Source of the DNA: Candidatus Gastranaerophilales bacterium
Lineage (GTDB): Bacteria > Cyanobacteriota > Vampirovibrionia > Gastranaerophilales > Gastranaerophilaceae
Assembly: GCA_944324915.1 (NCBI GenBank)
Contig: CALUYD010000005.1
Span: 1-64,000 of the forward strand
Reading direction: 5' to 3'
DNA: 64,000 nt
Shown: in pieces, positions 1-7,182 of the stretch
Layout: each line of letters begins with the position of its first letter
Position numbering within the stretch: the first letter of the stretch is position 1
Made by a program: the position numbers and the translations under genes
Notes under the pieces: generated by a model
Databases searched by the model: none
Told to the model about the DNA's origin: nothing
Seen by the model: only the letters and a program-made list of their open reading frames with translations

Positions 1-32
1 AGGAGCTTTGAGTTTGTCTCGAAGCTCCTTTT
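1..32 (+). terminator. Rho-independent terminator of a gene to the left of the window
   Basis: Arms at 1-8 and 22-29 are complementary, the stem continues with GAG/CTC at 10-12 and 18-20, and a T-run follows at 29-32. The T-run orientation fits a plus-strand gene ending just before the window. The stem may extend past the left edge. Confidence 0.6.
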
Positions 33-64
33 GGTGTTAAGGGTGAATTTTTTAGCTTTATACT

Positions 65-148
65 GTCATGCTGAACTTGATTCAGCATCTTATCATATTT
101 ATTTAAGATACTACACTTGGCAAGACCCTGAAATAAATTCAGGGTGAC
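65..148. repeat. 84-nt composite palindromic repeat (REPIN-like), copy 1
   Basis: The element starts GTCATGCTGAAC and ends TTCAGGGTGAC. Its left part is a palindrome (TGCTGAA...TTCAGCA, about 69-90) and its right part a second palindrome (ACCCTGAA...TTCAGGGT, 125-145), joined by about 30 nt of AT-rich sequence. The second palindrome has the inverted layout of the first, so the unit resembles two REP sequences facing each other. A second copy of exactly the same length lies at 308-391. Confidence 0.75.
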
Positions 149-150
149 GG

Positions 151-235
151 TGTGGGTAAGACCCTGAAACGAGTTCAGGGTGACGGGCTTAGTTCAGGGT
201 GACAGGGGAATTCAGAGTGACGGGGTTGTTATATT
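151..235. repeat. Degenerate tandem half-units of the palindromic repeat
   Basis: One full ACCCTGAAACGAGTTCAGGGT palindrome-type unit (about 157-185) is followed by shortened copies of the TTCAGGGTGACGGG half (for example near 189-205 and 209-224). The half-units are about 18-20 nt long and have diverged by single substitutions, which looks like tandem duplication followed by decay. Confidence 0.65.
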
Positions 236-307
236 TGCCATGCTGAACTAGCTAGAAAATAGCGAAAGCGTAATTTTTTGTTCTCTTTGAGCGTTTCAAT
301 ATCTATT

Positions 308-391
308 GTCATGCTGAACTAGTTTCAGCATCTTATTAATTTTATGTATGTGCTTTTAACCTTTAAGACCCTGAAACGAGTTCAGGATGAC
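308..391. repeat. 84-nt composite palindromic repeat (REPIN-like), copy 2
   Basis: Same order as copy 1: GTCATGCTGAACT...TTCAGCATCTTA, an AT-rich spacer, then AAGACCCTGAAA...TTCAGGATGAC. The length is again 84 nt. The spacer differs from copy 1 while the two palindromes are conserved, so selection or mobility acts on the hairpins. One substitution (GGATGAC for GGGTGAC) has slightly broken the right stem. A truncated left palindrome also sits near 237-255. Confidence 0.75.
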
Positions 392-560
392 AAAGTTTAA
401 ATTCAGGGTGGCGGGGTTAGTTTAGGGTGACGGAGTTGGTTTAGGGTGACGGGGTGGGTAAGACCCTGAAACGAGTTCAGGGTGACGGGCTTAGTTCAGG
501 GTGACGGGCTTAGTTCAGTGTGACAAGGTTAGTTCAGGGTGATGGTGTGGGTGATGGTTT
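392..560. repeat. Degenerate tandem half-units of the palindromic repeat, second array
   Basis: Variants of the half-unit TTAGTTCAGGGTGACGGG recur about every 20 nt, with one complete palindromic unit at about 460-488. The array runs into the 3' end of the small minus-strand gene ending at 529 and supplies its last codons and stop. Confidence 0.6.
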
Positions 561-690
561 TCATCCATTTTTCAATTCTAAATTCATAACCTTGAGGTTT
601 ATTTGTTGTAATTGTGTAAATTGATGAAGTAATTAAAAGTATCATTGAAAATATAAAAAATATAGCAATTATTTTTTCTTTTTTAGTCAT
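529..690 (-). CDS. Small single-pass membrane protein, unknown function
   Basis: 53 residues when started at the ATG at 690, which follows AAAGGA at a good distance and lies 2 nt after the stop of the prepilin-like gene. A start at 726 would overlap that gene. Residues about 5-25 form one hydrophobic helix (IIAIFFIFSMILLITSSIY) after a Lys-rich start, so the protein is probably anchored in the inner membrane with a short outer tail. The last codons and the stop lie inside the repeat array, so the original C-terminus may have been replaced. I do not recognise a family. The gene is probably cotranscribed with the prepilin-like gene. Confidence 0.5.
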   Translation of the reverse strand: MTKKEKIIAIFFIFSMILLITSSIYTITTNKPQGYEFRIEKWMKTITHTITLN

Positions 691-692
691 AA

Positions 693-1553
693 TTATTCCT
701 TTTCTTGAATTGATTTTTGAAGCCATTCATCTGCTCTTGCACCAAGCATAACTTTGCCATCTATTCTTATGCCATAACCGAAAGGGTCTTCTCCTTCACC
801 AATTCCATCTATATCCATACAAAAAGTTTTATACATATAAATTGTTTTACCTATTGGAGATGTTCCAGCATATGCTGCAGTGCCATCTTCCTTTATAAAA
901 TAATATGAACCGCCTTCTGGTTCTGGGTTAGTTGAACTTGTACATACATAACTATCACCAGATGGCACACAATTTGCACCATCTACACCATTCCAATATG
1001 CTCTAAATAAGTATTTTTTTATCGGTGTATCATATTTGAAATCTGAGAACGCACCAAAGGTATGTGTTGGTGAAACTTGAAAATAGACAATGTCATCAGA
1101 AGTCACTATTTCAGGATTGACATTAGATTGATTTTTTTCGCAATAATAATCTAAAATTTCTGGGATTGAATTTTTTCCTGATGTAATATATCCAATTTTA
1201 TTTACTTCCCAATCAAGAGAAATATATGCGCCATCCGTGTTATTTTGCGTTCCGCAATTTACGCTTTTAGTATTTAGCATTTCTGCAAAAGTTTTGCAAA
1301 AATAAACAATATCGGAGTCCTTTTCTGTGCTTATATTATTTCCATCTGGCTTATAGCCTAAATCTTCTCCATAATACTCATCAGAATTAACTAATTCCCT
1401 TATAGTGCTCAATAGTGCATTATGTCCTTTTTTAAACTTCATAATATCTTCGTTAGGAGTTGAATTTATTGCCACAGGCAATAATACGGCAGTCAATACT
1501 CCGATGACCGCTAAAACTATCATAATCTCAGCTAGTGTAAAACCTTTTTTCAT
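693..1553 (-). CDS. Type IV prepilin / type II secretion pseudopilin-like protein
   Basis: 286 residues. The N-terminus MKKGFTLAEIMIVLAVIGVL is a class III (prepilin) signal: a short basic leader, the prepilin peptidase site after Gly4, Phe at mature +1, Glu at +5 and a hydrophobic alpha helix. The globular part has Cys pairs and resembles the large prepilin-like proteins that are abundant in Gastranaerophilales; that last point is from memory. Substrate and partners are unknown, and no pilus assembly genes lie nearby. An AGGAG Shine-Dalgarno precedes the ATG. The gene is divergent from an XRE regulator, and the intergenic region carries a 13-bp inverted repeat. Confidence 0.85.
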   Translation of the reverse strand: MKKGFTLAEIMIVLAVIGVLTAVLLPVAINSTPNEDIMKFKKGHNALLSTIRELVNSDEYYGEDLGYKPDGNNISTEKDSDIVYFCKTFAEMLNTKSVNCGTQNNTDGAYISLDWEVNKIGYITSGKNSIPEILDYYCEKNQSNVNPEIVTSDDIVYFQVSPTHTFGAFSDFKYDTPIKKYLFRAYWNGVDGANCVPSGDSYVCTSSTNPEPEGGSYYFIKEDGTAAYAGTSPIGKTIYMYKTFCMDIDGIGEGEDPFGYGIRIDGKVMLGARADEWLQKSIQEKE

Positions 1554-1595
1554 TAATTCTCCTATATAGCTTGTTAGATAATATATAAAATTATA

Positions 1596-1651
1596 TAGAT
1601 TTAATATATTTATTCAATAGATTAAACATATTATTTATTATATTAAATCTA
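1596..1651. promoter_or_regulatory. Candidate operator: 13-bp perfect inverted repeat between divergent genes
   Basis: TAGATTTAATATA at 1596-1608 is repeated in inverted orientation at 1639-1651, and a weaker related copy (ATAGATTAAACATATTA) lies between them near 1617-1633. The position between the prepilin-like gene and the divergent XRE gene suggests sites for the adjacent regulator. This role is inference from position only. Confidence 0.45.
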
Positions 1652-1675
1652 TTTGTTATGAAAAAATAATACAAA

Positions 1676-1681
1676 TATAAT
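1676..1681 (+). promoter_or_regulatory. -10 box of the XRE gene, leaderless arrangement
   Basis: TATAAT ends 6 nt before the ATG at 1688 and no Shine-Dalgarno is present. A start of transcription at or next to the A of the start codon is expected. Confidence 0.5.
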
Positions 1682-1687
1682 TCAATT

Positions 1688-2023
1688 ATGAAAACATCAA
1701 AAAACCAATTAGGTGTTCAAATTGGTCAAAAAATTCAAAATTTAAGAAAACAAAAAGGTTTTAGCCAAGAAAAATTTGCTGAAGCAATTAATATCGCAAC
1801 AACGTCATTAAGCTATATTGAAACAGGCAGGGGTTTTATGACTTTAACTACAATGCAGAAAATTTGCGAAGTTTTAGAAATTGAACCTGTGGAAATATTT
1901 CAGTTTATTTCGGTTAAATCAAATGAAGAAATGTATTCTTATATAGTTTCTAAACTTGAAAATATAAAAGAAAATCCTGAAAGATTAAAATTAGCTTATG
2001 ACATTTTTAAAAATATAATTTGA
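1688..2023 (+). CDS. XRE-family helix-turn-helix transcriptional regulator
   Basis: 111 residues. Residues about 11-67 form a Cro/CI-type HTH_3 domain: GQKIQNLRKQKGFSQEKFAE, then the recognition segment TTSLSYIETGRG and a last helix ending around LEIEPVEIF. The C-terminal 40 residues are charged and helical, perhaps for dimerisation. It is divergent from the prepilin-like gene and is a candidate to bind the inverted repeat at 1596-1651. It ends 31 nt before the SOS cassette, which has its own operator, so joint regulation with that cassette is unlikely. Confidence 0.85.
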   Translation: MKTSKNQLGVQIGQKIQNLRKQKGFSQEKFAEAINIATTSLSYIETGRGFMTLTTMQKICEVLEIEPVEIFQFISVKSNEEMYSYIVSKLENIKENPERLKLAYDIFKNII

Positions 2024-2028
2024 TTTTT

Positions 2029-2048
2029 TATGTACAATCGTACATAAT
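2029..2048 (+). promoter_or_regulatory. SOS-box-like LexA operator overlapping the -10 box
   Basis: TATGTAC (2029-2035), spacer AATC, GTACATA (2040-2046) is a perfect inverted repeat. Its core GTAC-N4-GTAC is close to the cyanobacterial LexA box (RGTACNNNDGTWCB, from memory), although two flanking positions differ. The -10 box CATAAT (2043-2048) overlaps the right arm and ends 6 nt before the ATG at 2055, so repressor bound here would block the promoter directly. Confidence 0.65.
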
Positions 2049-2054
2049 ATTGTT

Positions 2055-2636
2055 ATGGAAAATTTAACTCAAAAACAAAAAGATTTTTTTGAAAATTTAA
2101 AAAATCATTATGGGCAAAATGCTCTATCGAGCTATGAAAAAATTAAAGAAATTTTTGGTTTTAAATCGAAAAATTCTATAAAACAATATTTAGAAGTTTT
2201 TAAAAAAGAAGATTTAATTATTCAAAAGGAAGATAAATTATATATCAATCCTAATCAATTTGGAGCACCCTTGGTTTTAACTTCGGTTAAGGCGGGGTTT
2301 GCTGCTATTATGGATGATAAAATTGAAAAAAGAATTTCTATGGATGATGTATTAGAGATTAATTTGCCATCGAGTTTTGTTTTTAGGGTTTCAGGGGATT
2401 CGATGTGCGAATTAGGGATTTTAGATGGCGATTATGTAATTATTAAAAAAACTCCCGAAGCTAAAATTAATGATGTGGTTTTAGCTGTTGTTGATAATGA
2501 ATTTACTTTAAAAACGTATAAAAAAGACGATAAGGGTTATTATTTGCAGCCTCAAAATAAAGATTATCTTATAATTAGACCAAAATATTCACTGAGTATC
2601 TTTGGTGTTGCAATAGGTATTGCAAGGAGATTTTAA
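2055..2636 (+). CDS. LexA/UmuD-like S24 autocleaving repressor
   Basis: 193 residues. Residues 1-65 resemble the LexA winged-helix DNA-binding domain (LTQKQKDFFENLKNHYG..., KSKNSIKQYLEVF). Residues 75-193 are an S24 peptidase domain with the self-cleavage pair Ala80-Gly81, the nucleophile Ser116 in GDSM, and Lys153 in FTLKTYKK. The C-terminal half looks more like UmuD than LexA (DNEFTLK, LSIFGVAIGIARRF) and the next gene is umuC. The protein could therefore repress its own operon and, after RecA-stimulated cleavage, act as the polymerase V accessory subunit. That double role is inference. The stop overlaps the umuC start (TAATG). Confidence 0.8.
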   Translation: MENLTQKQKDFFENLKNHYGQNALSSYEKIKEIFGFKSKNSIKQYLEVFKKEDLIIQKEDKLYINPNQFGAPLVLTSVKAGFAAIMDDKIEKRISMDDVLEINLPSSFVFRVSGDSMCELGILDGDYVIIKKTPEAKINDVVLAVVDNEFTLKTYKKDDKGYYLQPQNKDYLIIRPKYSLSIFGVAIGIARRF

Positions 2637-3811
2637 TGGATAAAAGAGTAATTGCGCTTGTCGATTGTAATAATTTTTTTGTTGCCTGTGAAAGATTGAG
2701 AAAACCGGAGCTTTTGAATGTTCCTGTGTGCGTTTTATCAAATAATGACGGATGTGTTGTTTCAAGGTCGAATGAAGCAAAAAGAATGGGTGTTCAAATG
2801 GGCGCACCTTATTTTATCTGTAAAAATCAATTTAAAAAAGTTAAATTTTTATCGGGCGATTTGACTTATTATTGTGAAATATCTAAAAGAGTAATGGATA
2901 AATTATATGATTTTACGCCGGATGTTGAGATTTATTCTATTGATGAGGCTTTTTTAGATTTAACAGGCTTGAGAAAGACTTTTAATTGTTCTTATGAGGA
3001 AATAATTGAGCGAATTGTTAGTGAAGTCAAAAGGGATGTTGGGATTGATGTTTCAGTTGGGCTTTCTTATTCAAAAGTTTTAGCAAAATTAGCAAATGAT
3101 AAAGCTAAAAATTTGCAAAAAAATAAAATTGATAAAAAAACTTATAAAATTGGCTTTAGGCAAATTCAAAAAGAGCTTAAAGAAACGCTTATGTCTGAAG
3201 TTTGGGGTGTTGGGAAAAATACAAGTGCGTTGTTAAAAAAGCATCTTATTCAAACTTGTCATGATTTTGTATCACAAGATGATATTTGGATTAAGAAAAA
3301 TTTGGGTAAAGTTGGGCTAGAATTAAAGCAAGAGCTTTTGGGCAATTCTATTCATCAAGTTGTAAGTGTTGCGCAAGCTCCAAAATCGATTTCAAGAAGT
3401 GAAAGTTTTAAGGAATTTCAAACAGATAAAAACTATATTGTGAATGAATTAAAAAGACATATTCATAAAGTATGTAAAAAAATGCGCACAGAAGAACTTG
3501 TTTGCTCTTGCGTTGGTGTAATGTTGAGAACAAAAGATTTTCAAGTTTTTGATTGTAAAATAAATTTGATAAATCCTATAAATTCGGAGTTTGAATTGAT
3601 AAATAAAGCAAAAGAAATGCTTGATAAAATATTTGTTGATGGGGTGATTTATCGCTCTGTAGGCTTTTTTGCAACAAAATTATCGCCTCAAAATTCAAGA
3701 CAAATCTCTTTATTTGATGGTGAATCTTCTATAAAAAAACACGAGTTATCTAAATCTTGGGATAAATTAGAAGAAAAATTCGGAAAAGGAATTATAAAAC
3801 TAGGCGGCTAA
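2636..3811 (+). CDS. umuC: Translesion DNA polymerase V catalytic subunit UmuC
   Basis: 391 residues, slightly shorter than E. coli UmuC (422). It is a Y-family polymerase: the N-terminal motif ALVDCNNFFVACERL carries the first metal-binding Asp (Asp10), and SIDEAFLDL carries the catalytic Asp-Glu pair. The HhH region (EVWGVGKNT) and the little-finger domain follow, and the C-terminus (ISLFDGESS...WDKLEEKFGKGIIKLGG) matches the DUF4113 tail typical of UmuC. The 1-nt overlap with the upstream LexA/UmuD-like gene implies coupled translation and control from the SOS box at 2029. Confidence 0.93.
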   Translation: MDKRVIALVDCNNFFVACERLRKPELLNVPVCVLSNNDGCVVSRSNEAKRMGVQMGAPYFICKNQFKKVKFLSGDLTYYCEISKRVMDKLYDFTPDVEIYSIDEAFLDLTGLRKTFNCSYEEIIERIVSEVKRDVGIDVSVGLSYSKVLAKLANDKAKNLQKNKIDKKTYKIGFRQIQKELKETLMSEVWGVGKNTSALLKKHLIQTCHDFVSQDDIWIKKNLGKVGLELKQELLGNSIHQVVSVAQAPKSISRSESFKEFQTDKNYIVNELKRHIHKVCKKMRTEELVCSCVGVMLRTKDFQVFDCKINLINPINSEFELINKAKEMLDKIFVDGVIYRSVGFFATKLSPQNSRQISLFDGESSIKKHELSKSWDKLEEKFGKGIIKLGG

Positions 3812-3819
3812 AAAATTAA

Positions 3820-3842
3820 AAAGACGGGATTATCCCGTCTTT
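3820..3842. terminator. Bidirectional terminator between umuC and the thioesterase gene
   Basis: AAAGACGGGA (3820-3829), loop TTA, TCCCGTCTTT (3833-3842) is a perfect 10-bp stem flanked by A- and T-rich sequence. It lies between convergent genes and overlaps the minus-strand stop codon at 3841. Confidence 0.8.
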
Positions 3843-4239
3843 AGCGAACAATTTTTATTACCTGTTCAGGTAAACTCCTATATAGTTTTCCACTTTTGTT
3901 GATTGCAACAACTTTGACAGTTGCTTCAATATATATTTTTTGCGTTTTTTTATCTTTAATTGTTTGTTGAAAAGTTAAATAAAACTTTCCATAATCAGAT
4001 ATTTCTGTTTCTATGGTGATTTCATCTTCTAATTTTGCTGAATTTTTATATTTTACATTTAATTCCGCAACAGGAAGAATGATATCATTTTTTTTAAGCT
4101 CGCTTAATTTAGCACCGCCTTTTTCTTCGCAAAGCATTACACGACCCATTTCAAGCCATCTTAGATAACTTCCGTGCCATACAACACCGTACGCATCTGT
4201 GTCTGAGTAAAAAACTTTTGTACTAAAAGCATGCTTCAT
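3841..4239 (-). CDS. YbgC/FadM-like acyl-CoA thioesterase (hotdog fold)
   Basis: 132 residues. The N-terminal motif FYSDTDAYGVVWHGSYLRWLEMGR is the 4-hydroxybenzoyl-CoA thioesterase signature, with the catalytic Asp in TDAYGVVWH. Family members hydrolyse acyl-CoA thioesters; the substrate here cannot be told from sequence. The length is normal for the family. The ATG at 4239 has a TGA-TAAAAT extended -10 ending exactly 6 nt upstream and no Shine-Dalgarno, so the mRNA is probably leaderless. It stands alone on its strand. Confidence 0.88.
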   Translation of the reverse strand: MKHAFSTKVFYSDTDAYGVVWHGSYLRWLEMGRVMLCEEKGGAKLSELKKNDIILPVAELNVKYKNSAKLEDEITIETEISDYGKFYLTFQQTIKDKKTQKIYIEATVKVVAINKSGKLYRSLPEQVIKIVR

Positions 4240-4245
4240 TACTCA

Positions 4246-4251
4246 ATTTTA
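4246..4251 (-). promoter_or_regulatory. Extended -10 of the thioesterase gene, leaderless
   Basis: On the minus strand TGA-TAAAAT is followed by the 6-nt spacer TGAGTA and then ATG (4239). No Shine-Dalgarno is present. Confidence 0.55.
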
Positions 4252-4330
4252 TCATAAAAAAAGCAATACAAGCGATTTTTAGCTAATTTTAAAATAATAT
4301 TTTACTTTTTTGTTTAAATAAAAAAATCTA

Positions 4331-4339
4331 TGTTACAAT
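4331..4339 (+). promoter_or_regulatory. Extended -10 of queD, leaderless
   Basis: TGT-TACAAT ends 6 nt before the ATG at 4346, and there is no Shine-Dalgarno. I saw no preQ1 riboswitch fold in the 106-nt gap upstream. Confidence 0.55.
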
Positions 4340-4345
4340 AAACTT

Positions 4346-4711
4346 ATGTTTGAAGTTCGAGTAGAAACTAATTTTTCATCAGCGCACCATTTGCTTAATT
4401 ACAAAGGCAAATGCGAAAATATGCATGGGCACAATTGGAAAGTTGAAGTCACTGCAAGAGGTGAAAAATTAGATAAATCAAATATTTTAATTGATTTTAA
4501 AACTTTGAAAAAAATAACAAATGAAGTTATGGATTACTTGGATCATAAAGATTTAAATGAATTAGAAGAATTTAAAAATGAAAGTCCAAGTTCTGAATTT
4601 ATTGCAAAATTTATATATTATAAAATTAAAGAACAAATTAAAGAAGTTTATCGCGTAAATGTTTGGGAAACTCCTACTTCAAGAGCAAGTTATTTTGAGA
4701 TAGAGGAATAA
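4346..4711 (+). CDS. queD: 6-carboxy-5,6,7,8-tetrahydropterin synthase / PTPS family (QueD-like)
   Basis: 121 residues, normal for the family. QueD converts 7,8-dihydroneopterin triphosphate to 6-carboxytetrahydropterin in queuosine biosynthesis. Zinc ligands are visible as His14 or His15 in SSAHHLL and His27 and His29 in MHGH; the catalytic Cys is Cys23 in GKCENMHGH. The C-terminal VWETPTSRASY holds the pterin-anchoring Glu. Other queuosine genes are not next door, so a different PTPS activity cannot be excluded. The gene is one nucleotide before uppP and probably cotranscribed with it. Confidence 0.87.
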   Translation: MFEVRVETNFSSAHHLLNYKGKCENMHGHNWKVEVTARGEKLDKSNILIDFKTLKKITNEVMDYLDHKDLNELEEFKNESPSSEFIAKFIYYKIKEQIKEVYRVNVWETPTSRASYFEIEE

Positions 4712-4712
4712 A

Positions 4713-5552
4713 ATGCATACATTGCAGGCAGTAATAACAGGCGCTATTCAAGGACTTAGCGAGTTTTTACCAATTTCAAGTTCAGCGCATATTGTTTTTT
4801 CAAATGAACTATATGAATTGATTACAAAAACAAACGTTTTACAAGAGGTTTCTCAAGAAGAAATTTTCTTTAATATAATGGTTCATTTAGCAACTTTATT
4901 TGCTGTTGTTATTTATTTTTTCAAAGATTTGAAGAAGATTTTTAAAGATTATCTTCTTTCAATTAAAGATAAAAATTTCAAAGATGATAATTTTAAATTA
5001 GTTAATTATATAATGCTTACAACAGTTATAACAGGCGTTATCGGGCTTTTAATTAAAGATAAAGTTGAGCAATTGATTTCAGACCCTCAAAGAATTTGCT
5101 TTTTGTTATTAATTACAGGTTTAATATTGCTATTTAGTGAAAAATTTTACAAAGGAGATAAAAAACTTTCGCTAAAAACTGCAATCTTTGTTGCTATTGC
5201 TCAAGGGTTGGCAGTGTTCCCCGGTTTTTCAAGAAGCGGTTTAACTATATCATGCGCAATATTTAACGGTATGAATAGAGTTGAAGCTGCTCGATTTTCT
5301 TTTTTGATGAGTATTCCTGTAATATTTTTAGCTTCTTTAATATACCCCTTATTTGAGCTTGATTTTGCTTCAATTGCAACTTTTAATCATAAAGCGATAA
5401 TTTTAGGATTTTTAACCTCGTTTGTTGTAGGTTATTTATGTATTAAATATTTTATGAGGCTTTTGGGACAGTTAAGTCTAAGAATTTTTGGTTATTATTG
5501 TTTAATTGCAGCATTTGTGATGTTTGGACTATTTCAATTCTATTATCATTGA
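4713..5552 (+). CDS. uppP: Undecaprenyl-diphosphatase UppP (BacA)
   Basis: 279 residues, close to E. coli BacA (273). It dephosphorylates undecaprenyl pyrophosphate so that the lipid carrier can be reused in peptidoglycan and glycan synthesis. The two signature blocks are present: GLSEFLPISSSAH near residues 14-26 and FPGFSRSGLTI near 169-179. About seven to eight hydrophobic segments are seen. The last 101 nt overlap, tail to tail, the end of the minus-strand phosphoesterase gene. uppS (18824) and murJ (42510) act on the same lipid carrier elsewhere in the window. Confidence 0.94.
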   Translation: MHTLQAVITGAIQGLSEFLPISSSAHIVFSNELYELITKTNVLQEVSQEEIFFNIMVHLATLFAVVIYFFKDLKKIFKDYLLSIKDKNFKDDNFKLVNYIMLTTVITGVIGLLIKDKVEQLISDPQRICFLLLITGLILLFSEKFYKGDKKLSLKTAIFVAIAQGLAVFPGFSRSGLTISCAIFNGMNRVEAARFSFLMSIPVIFLASLIYPLFELDFASIATFNHKAIILGFLTSFVVGYLCIKYFMRLLGQLSLRIFGYYCLIAAFVMFGLFQFYYH

Positions 5553-7053
5553 TAAATTTTAGATTATCCAAACTTTGCATTTTTTTGATGTAGTCTATTG
5601 CAGTTTTGTCTTTATCGAAATTAAATTCTTCATAAGATGATTTAGGCGCTAGATGAGGATATTCGCCATCAGGTTTTATTGTAAAGCTATCTAATACTGC
5701 TGTATATGTAATTTGTTCTGATGGATTGTTGATATCAATTGGAGTTTTGTTGCCTTTTTTATCAACAAAATTTAGTTCTAAAAGATTGCCTTTATCATCA
5801 ACTTTATAAGTAAAACCGCTTACAAATAGCAATCCGGGTTCGCCTGTATCATGCCCCAGCGATTCTTTAGATGCTTGTTTAATTGCATCTACTACTTGTT
5901 TTTGAGTTAGTTGAGCTTTAACTAATTGATTTTTCATAGGAACTGATTCTGTTACATCACGTTCTGTTAATTTGCCTGTTGTAGGAACTTTTCTAATATT
6001 AGCTGCATTTAAAAAAGCGCAATCAGCACCTAGCTCTTCTTTCATTGAATCTACAATTAAATTTGCCCAAGCATGAGGTTTTCTTCTTCTGTTTTCAGGC
6101 ATTGTTTCAATTTCTTTAATTGTTCCTATGGTTGGACTTTTGCCCATTTTTTGTTCTTTTATGTATTCGAGATTTGGACTTTTACTTGTTGATAATAGTG
6201 TTAATTGGTTTGAAATTTTTGATATAATACCTTGAGGATTAAATTCGACATCTAATATGCCGTAATATTTACCATTTTCACCTGCTTGTGTAATAATAAC
6301 AGGTTGATTTGATTTGGACATTACAATATTTTCGCCATGTTGTGCGTTATCTACTACGCTATGAGAATGACCACCTATTATTATATCAACGCCATCTAAA
6401 GCGGCAGCCATTTTCTTATCATTTTCATATCCTGTATGAGAAAGCAAGATTATTCTATCTATGTTTTGATCTTTTAGATTATCTATTTCTTCTTGTAGAG
6501 CTTCAATAGTGTCATCAAAATCCATTACTTCAATGTCTTCTTGAGCAGATTTTTTAGTACATTCTTTAAAATCTAGTGGCATAGCGCCAATGATACCGTA
6601 TTTTGTGCCATTTTCTTCTTTGATAACGGAGCTTTTTGCTATTTTTTTCATTGGGCTGTCGTCATCAAATTTTACATTTGTTGCGACAAAATCAATGTTA
6701 TGACCTTTGTTGAATTCTTCAAAACCATCAGATGTTGCATCAATTTCATGGTTTCCAATACTTGTAGCATCAACACCCATTTGGTTTTGCATAATATCTA
6801 TAACCATTTCATTTTTTTTGACGTCTGCACCTGAAACATTATCGCCACCCGAGAATATAAAAGCATCGTGTTGGTTTGAATTTTTGTTAAAGTTTTTTGC
6901 TGCTTCAATTACGCCGGAGATAGTATCTGTACTTCCGTGCATGTCGTTAAAATAAAATATTTTTAACCTGTTATTTTTAGACGCTAAACTATTTTCGAGC
7001 GGTTTAGTCGAAGTTTTGAAGTTATTAAAACTTGTTCTGTTAACACTAAGCAT
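5452..7053 (-). CDS. 5'-nucleotidase / metallophosphoesterase family protein
   Basis: 533 residues. The N-terminal calcineurin-like phosphoesterase domain shows the metal-binding blocks in order: FNDMHG (about 34-39), SGGDN, GNHEID, LSHTGY and GGHSHS. The C-terminal half is a 5_nucleotid_C domain (residues about 300-500, with LNAANIRK and SGFTY). UshA-type relatives hydrolyse nucleotides or UDP-sugars outside the cytoplasm, yet no ordinary signal peptide is visible. Instead the N-terminus reads MLSVNRTSFNNFKTS and resembles the Ser-Phe leader of four other proteins here. The 3' end overlaps uppP by 101 nt. The exact substrate is unknown. Confidence 0.85.
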   Translation of the reverse strand: MLSVNRTSFNNFKTSTKPLENSLASKNNRLKIFYFNDMHGSTDTISGVIEAAKNFNKNSNQHDAFIFSGGDNVSGADVKKNEMVIDIMQNQMGVDATSIGNHEIDATSDGFEEFNKGHNIDFVATNVKFDDDSPMKKIAKSSVIKEENGTKYGIIGAMPLDFKECTKKSAQEDIEVMDFDDTIEALQEEIDNLKDQNIDRIILLSHTGYENDKKMAAALDGVDIIIGGHSHSVVDNAQHGENIVMSKSNQPVIITQAGENGKYYGILDVEFNPQGIISKISNQLTLLSTSKSPNLEYIKEQKMGKSPTIGTIKEIETMPENRRRKPHAWANLIVDSMKEELGADCAFLNAANIRKVPTTGKLTERDVTESVPMKNQLVKAQLTQKQVVDAIKQASKESLGHDTGEPGLLFVSGFTYKVDDKGNLLELNFVDKKGNKTPIDINNPSEQITYTAVLDSFTIKPDGEYPHLAPKSSYEEFNFDKDKTAIDYIKKMQSLDNLKFINDNRIEIVQTSQMLQLNNNNQKFLDLTVPKAS

Positions 7054-7182
7054 ACTACCATAAAACAGCTGAAGTAAAAAAATTGCCCTTTTATAACAAA
7101 TAATTAATATATTAGGTTGATTTAATTACCGCCTAATTTAATTATACTTGATACGACACAATTGGGGAATAGATTTTTAAAA

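Noticed and set aside
1-560. CRISPR array
   Set aside because: The repeats are of unequal length and spacing, palindromic and variably decayed, and there are no unique equal-length spacers or cas genes.
4240-4345. preQ1 riboswitch upstream of queD
   Set aside because: The -10 box lies 6 nt before the ATG, so there is no leader to hold one, and no preQ1-like motif is visible.
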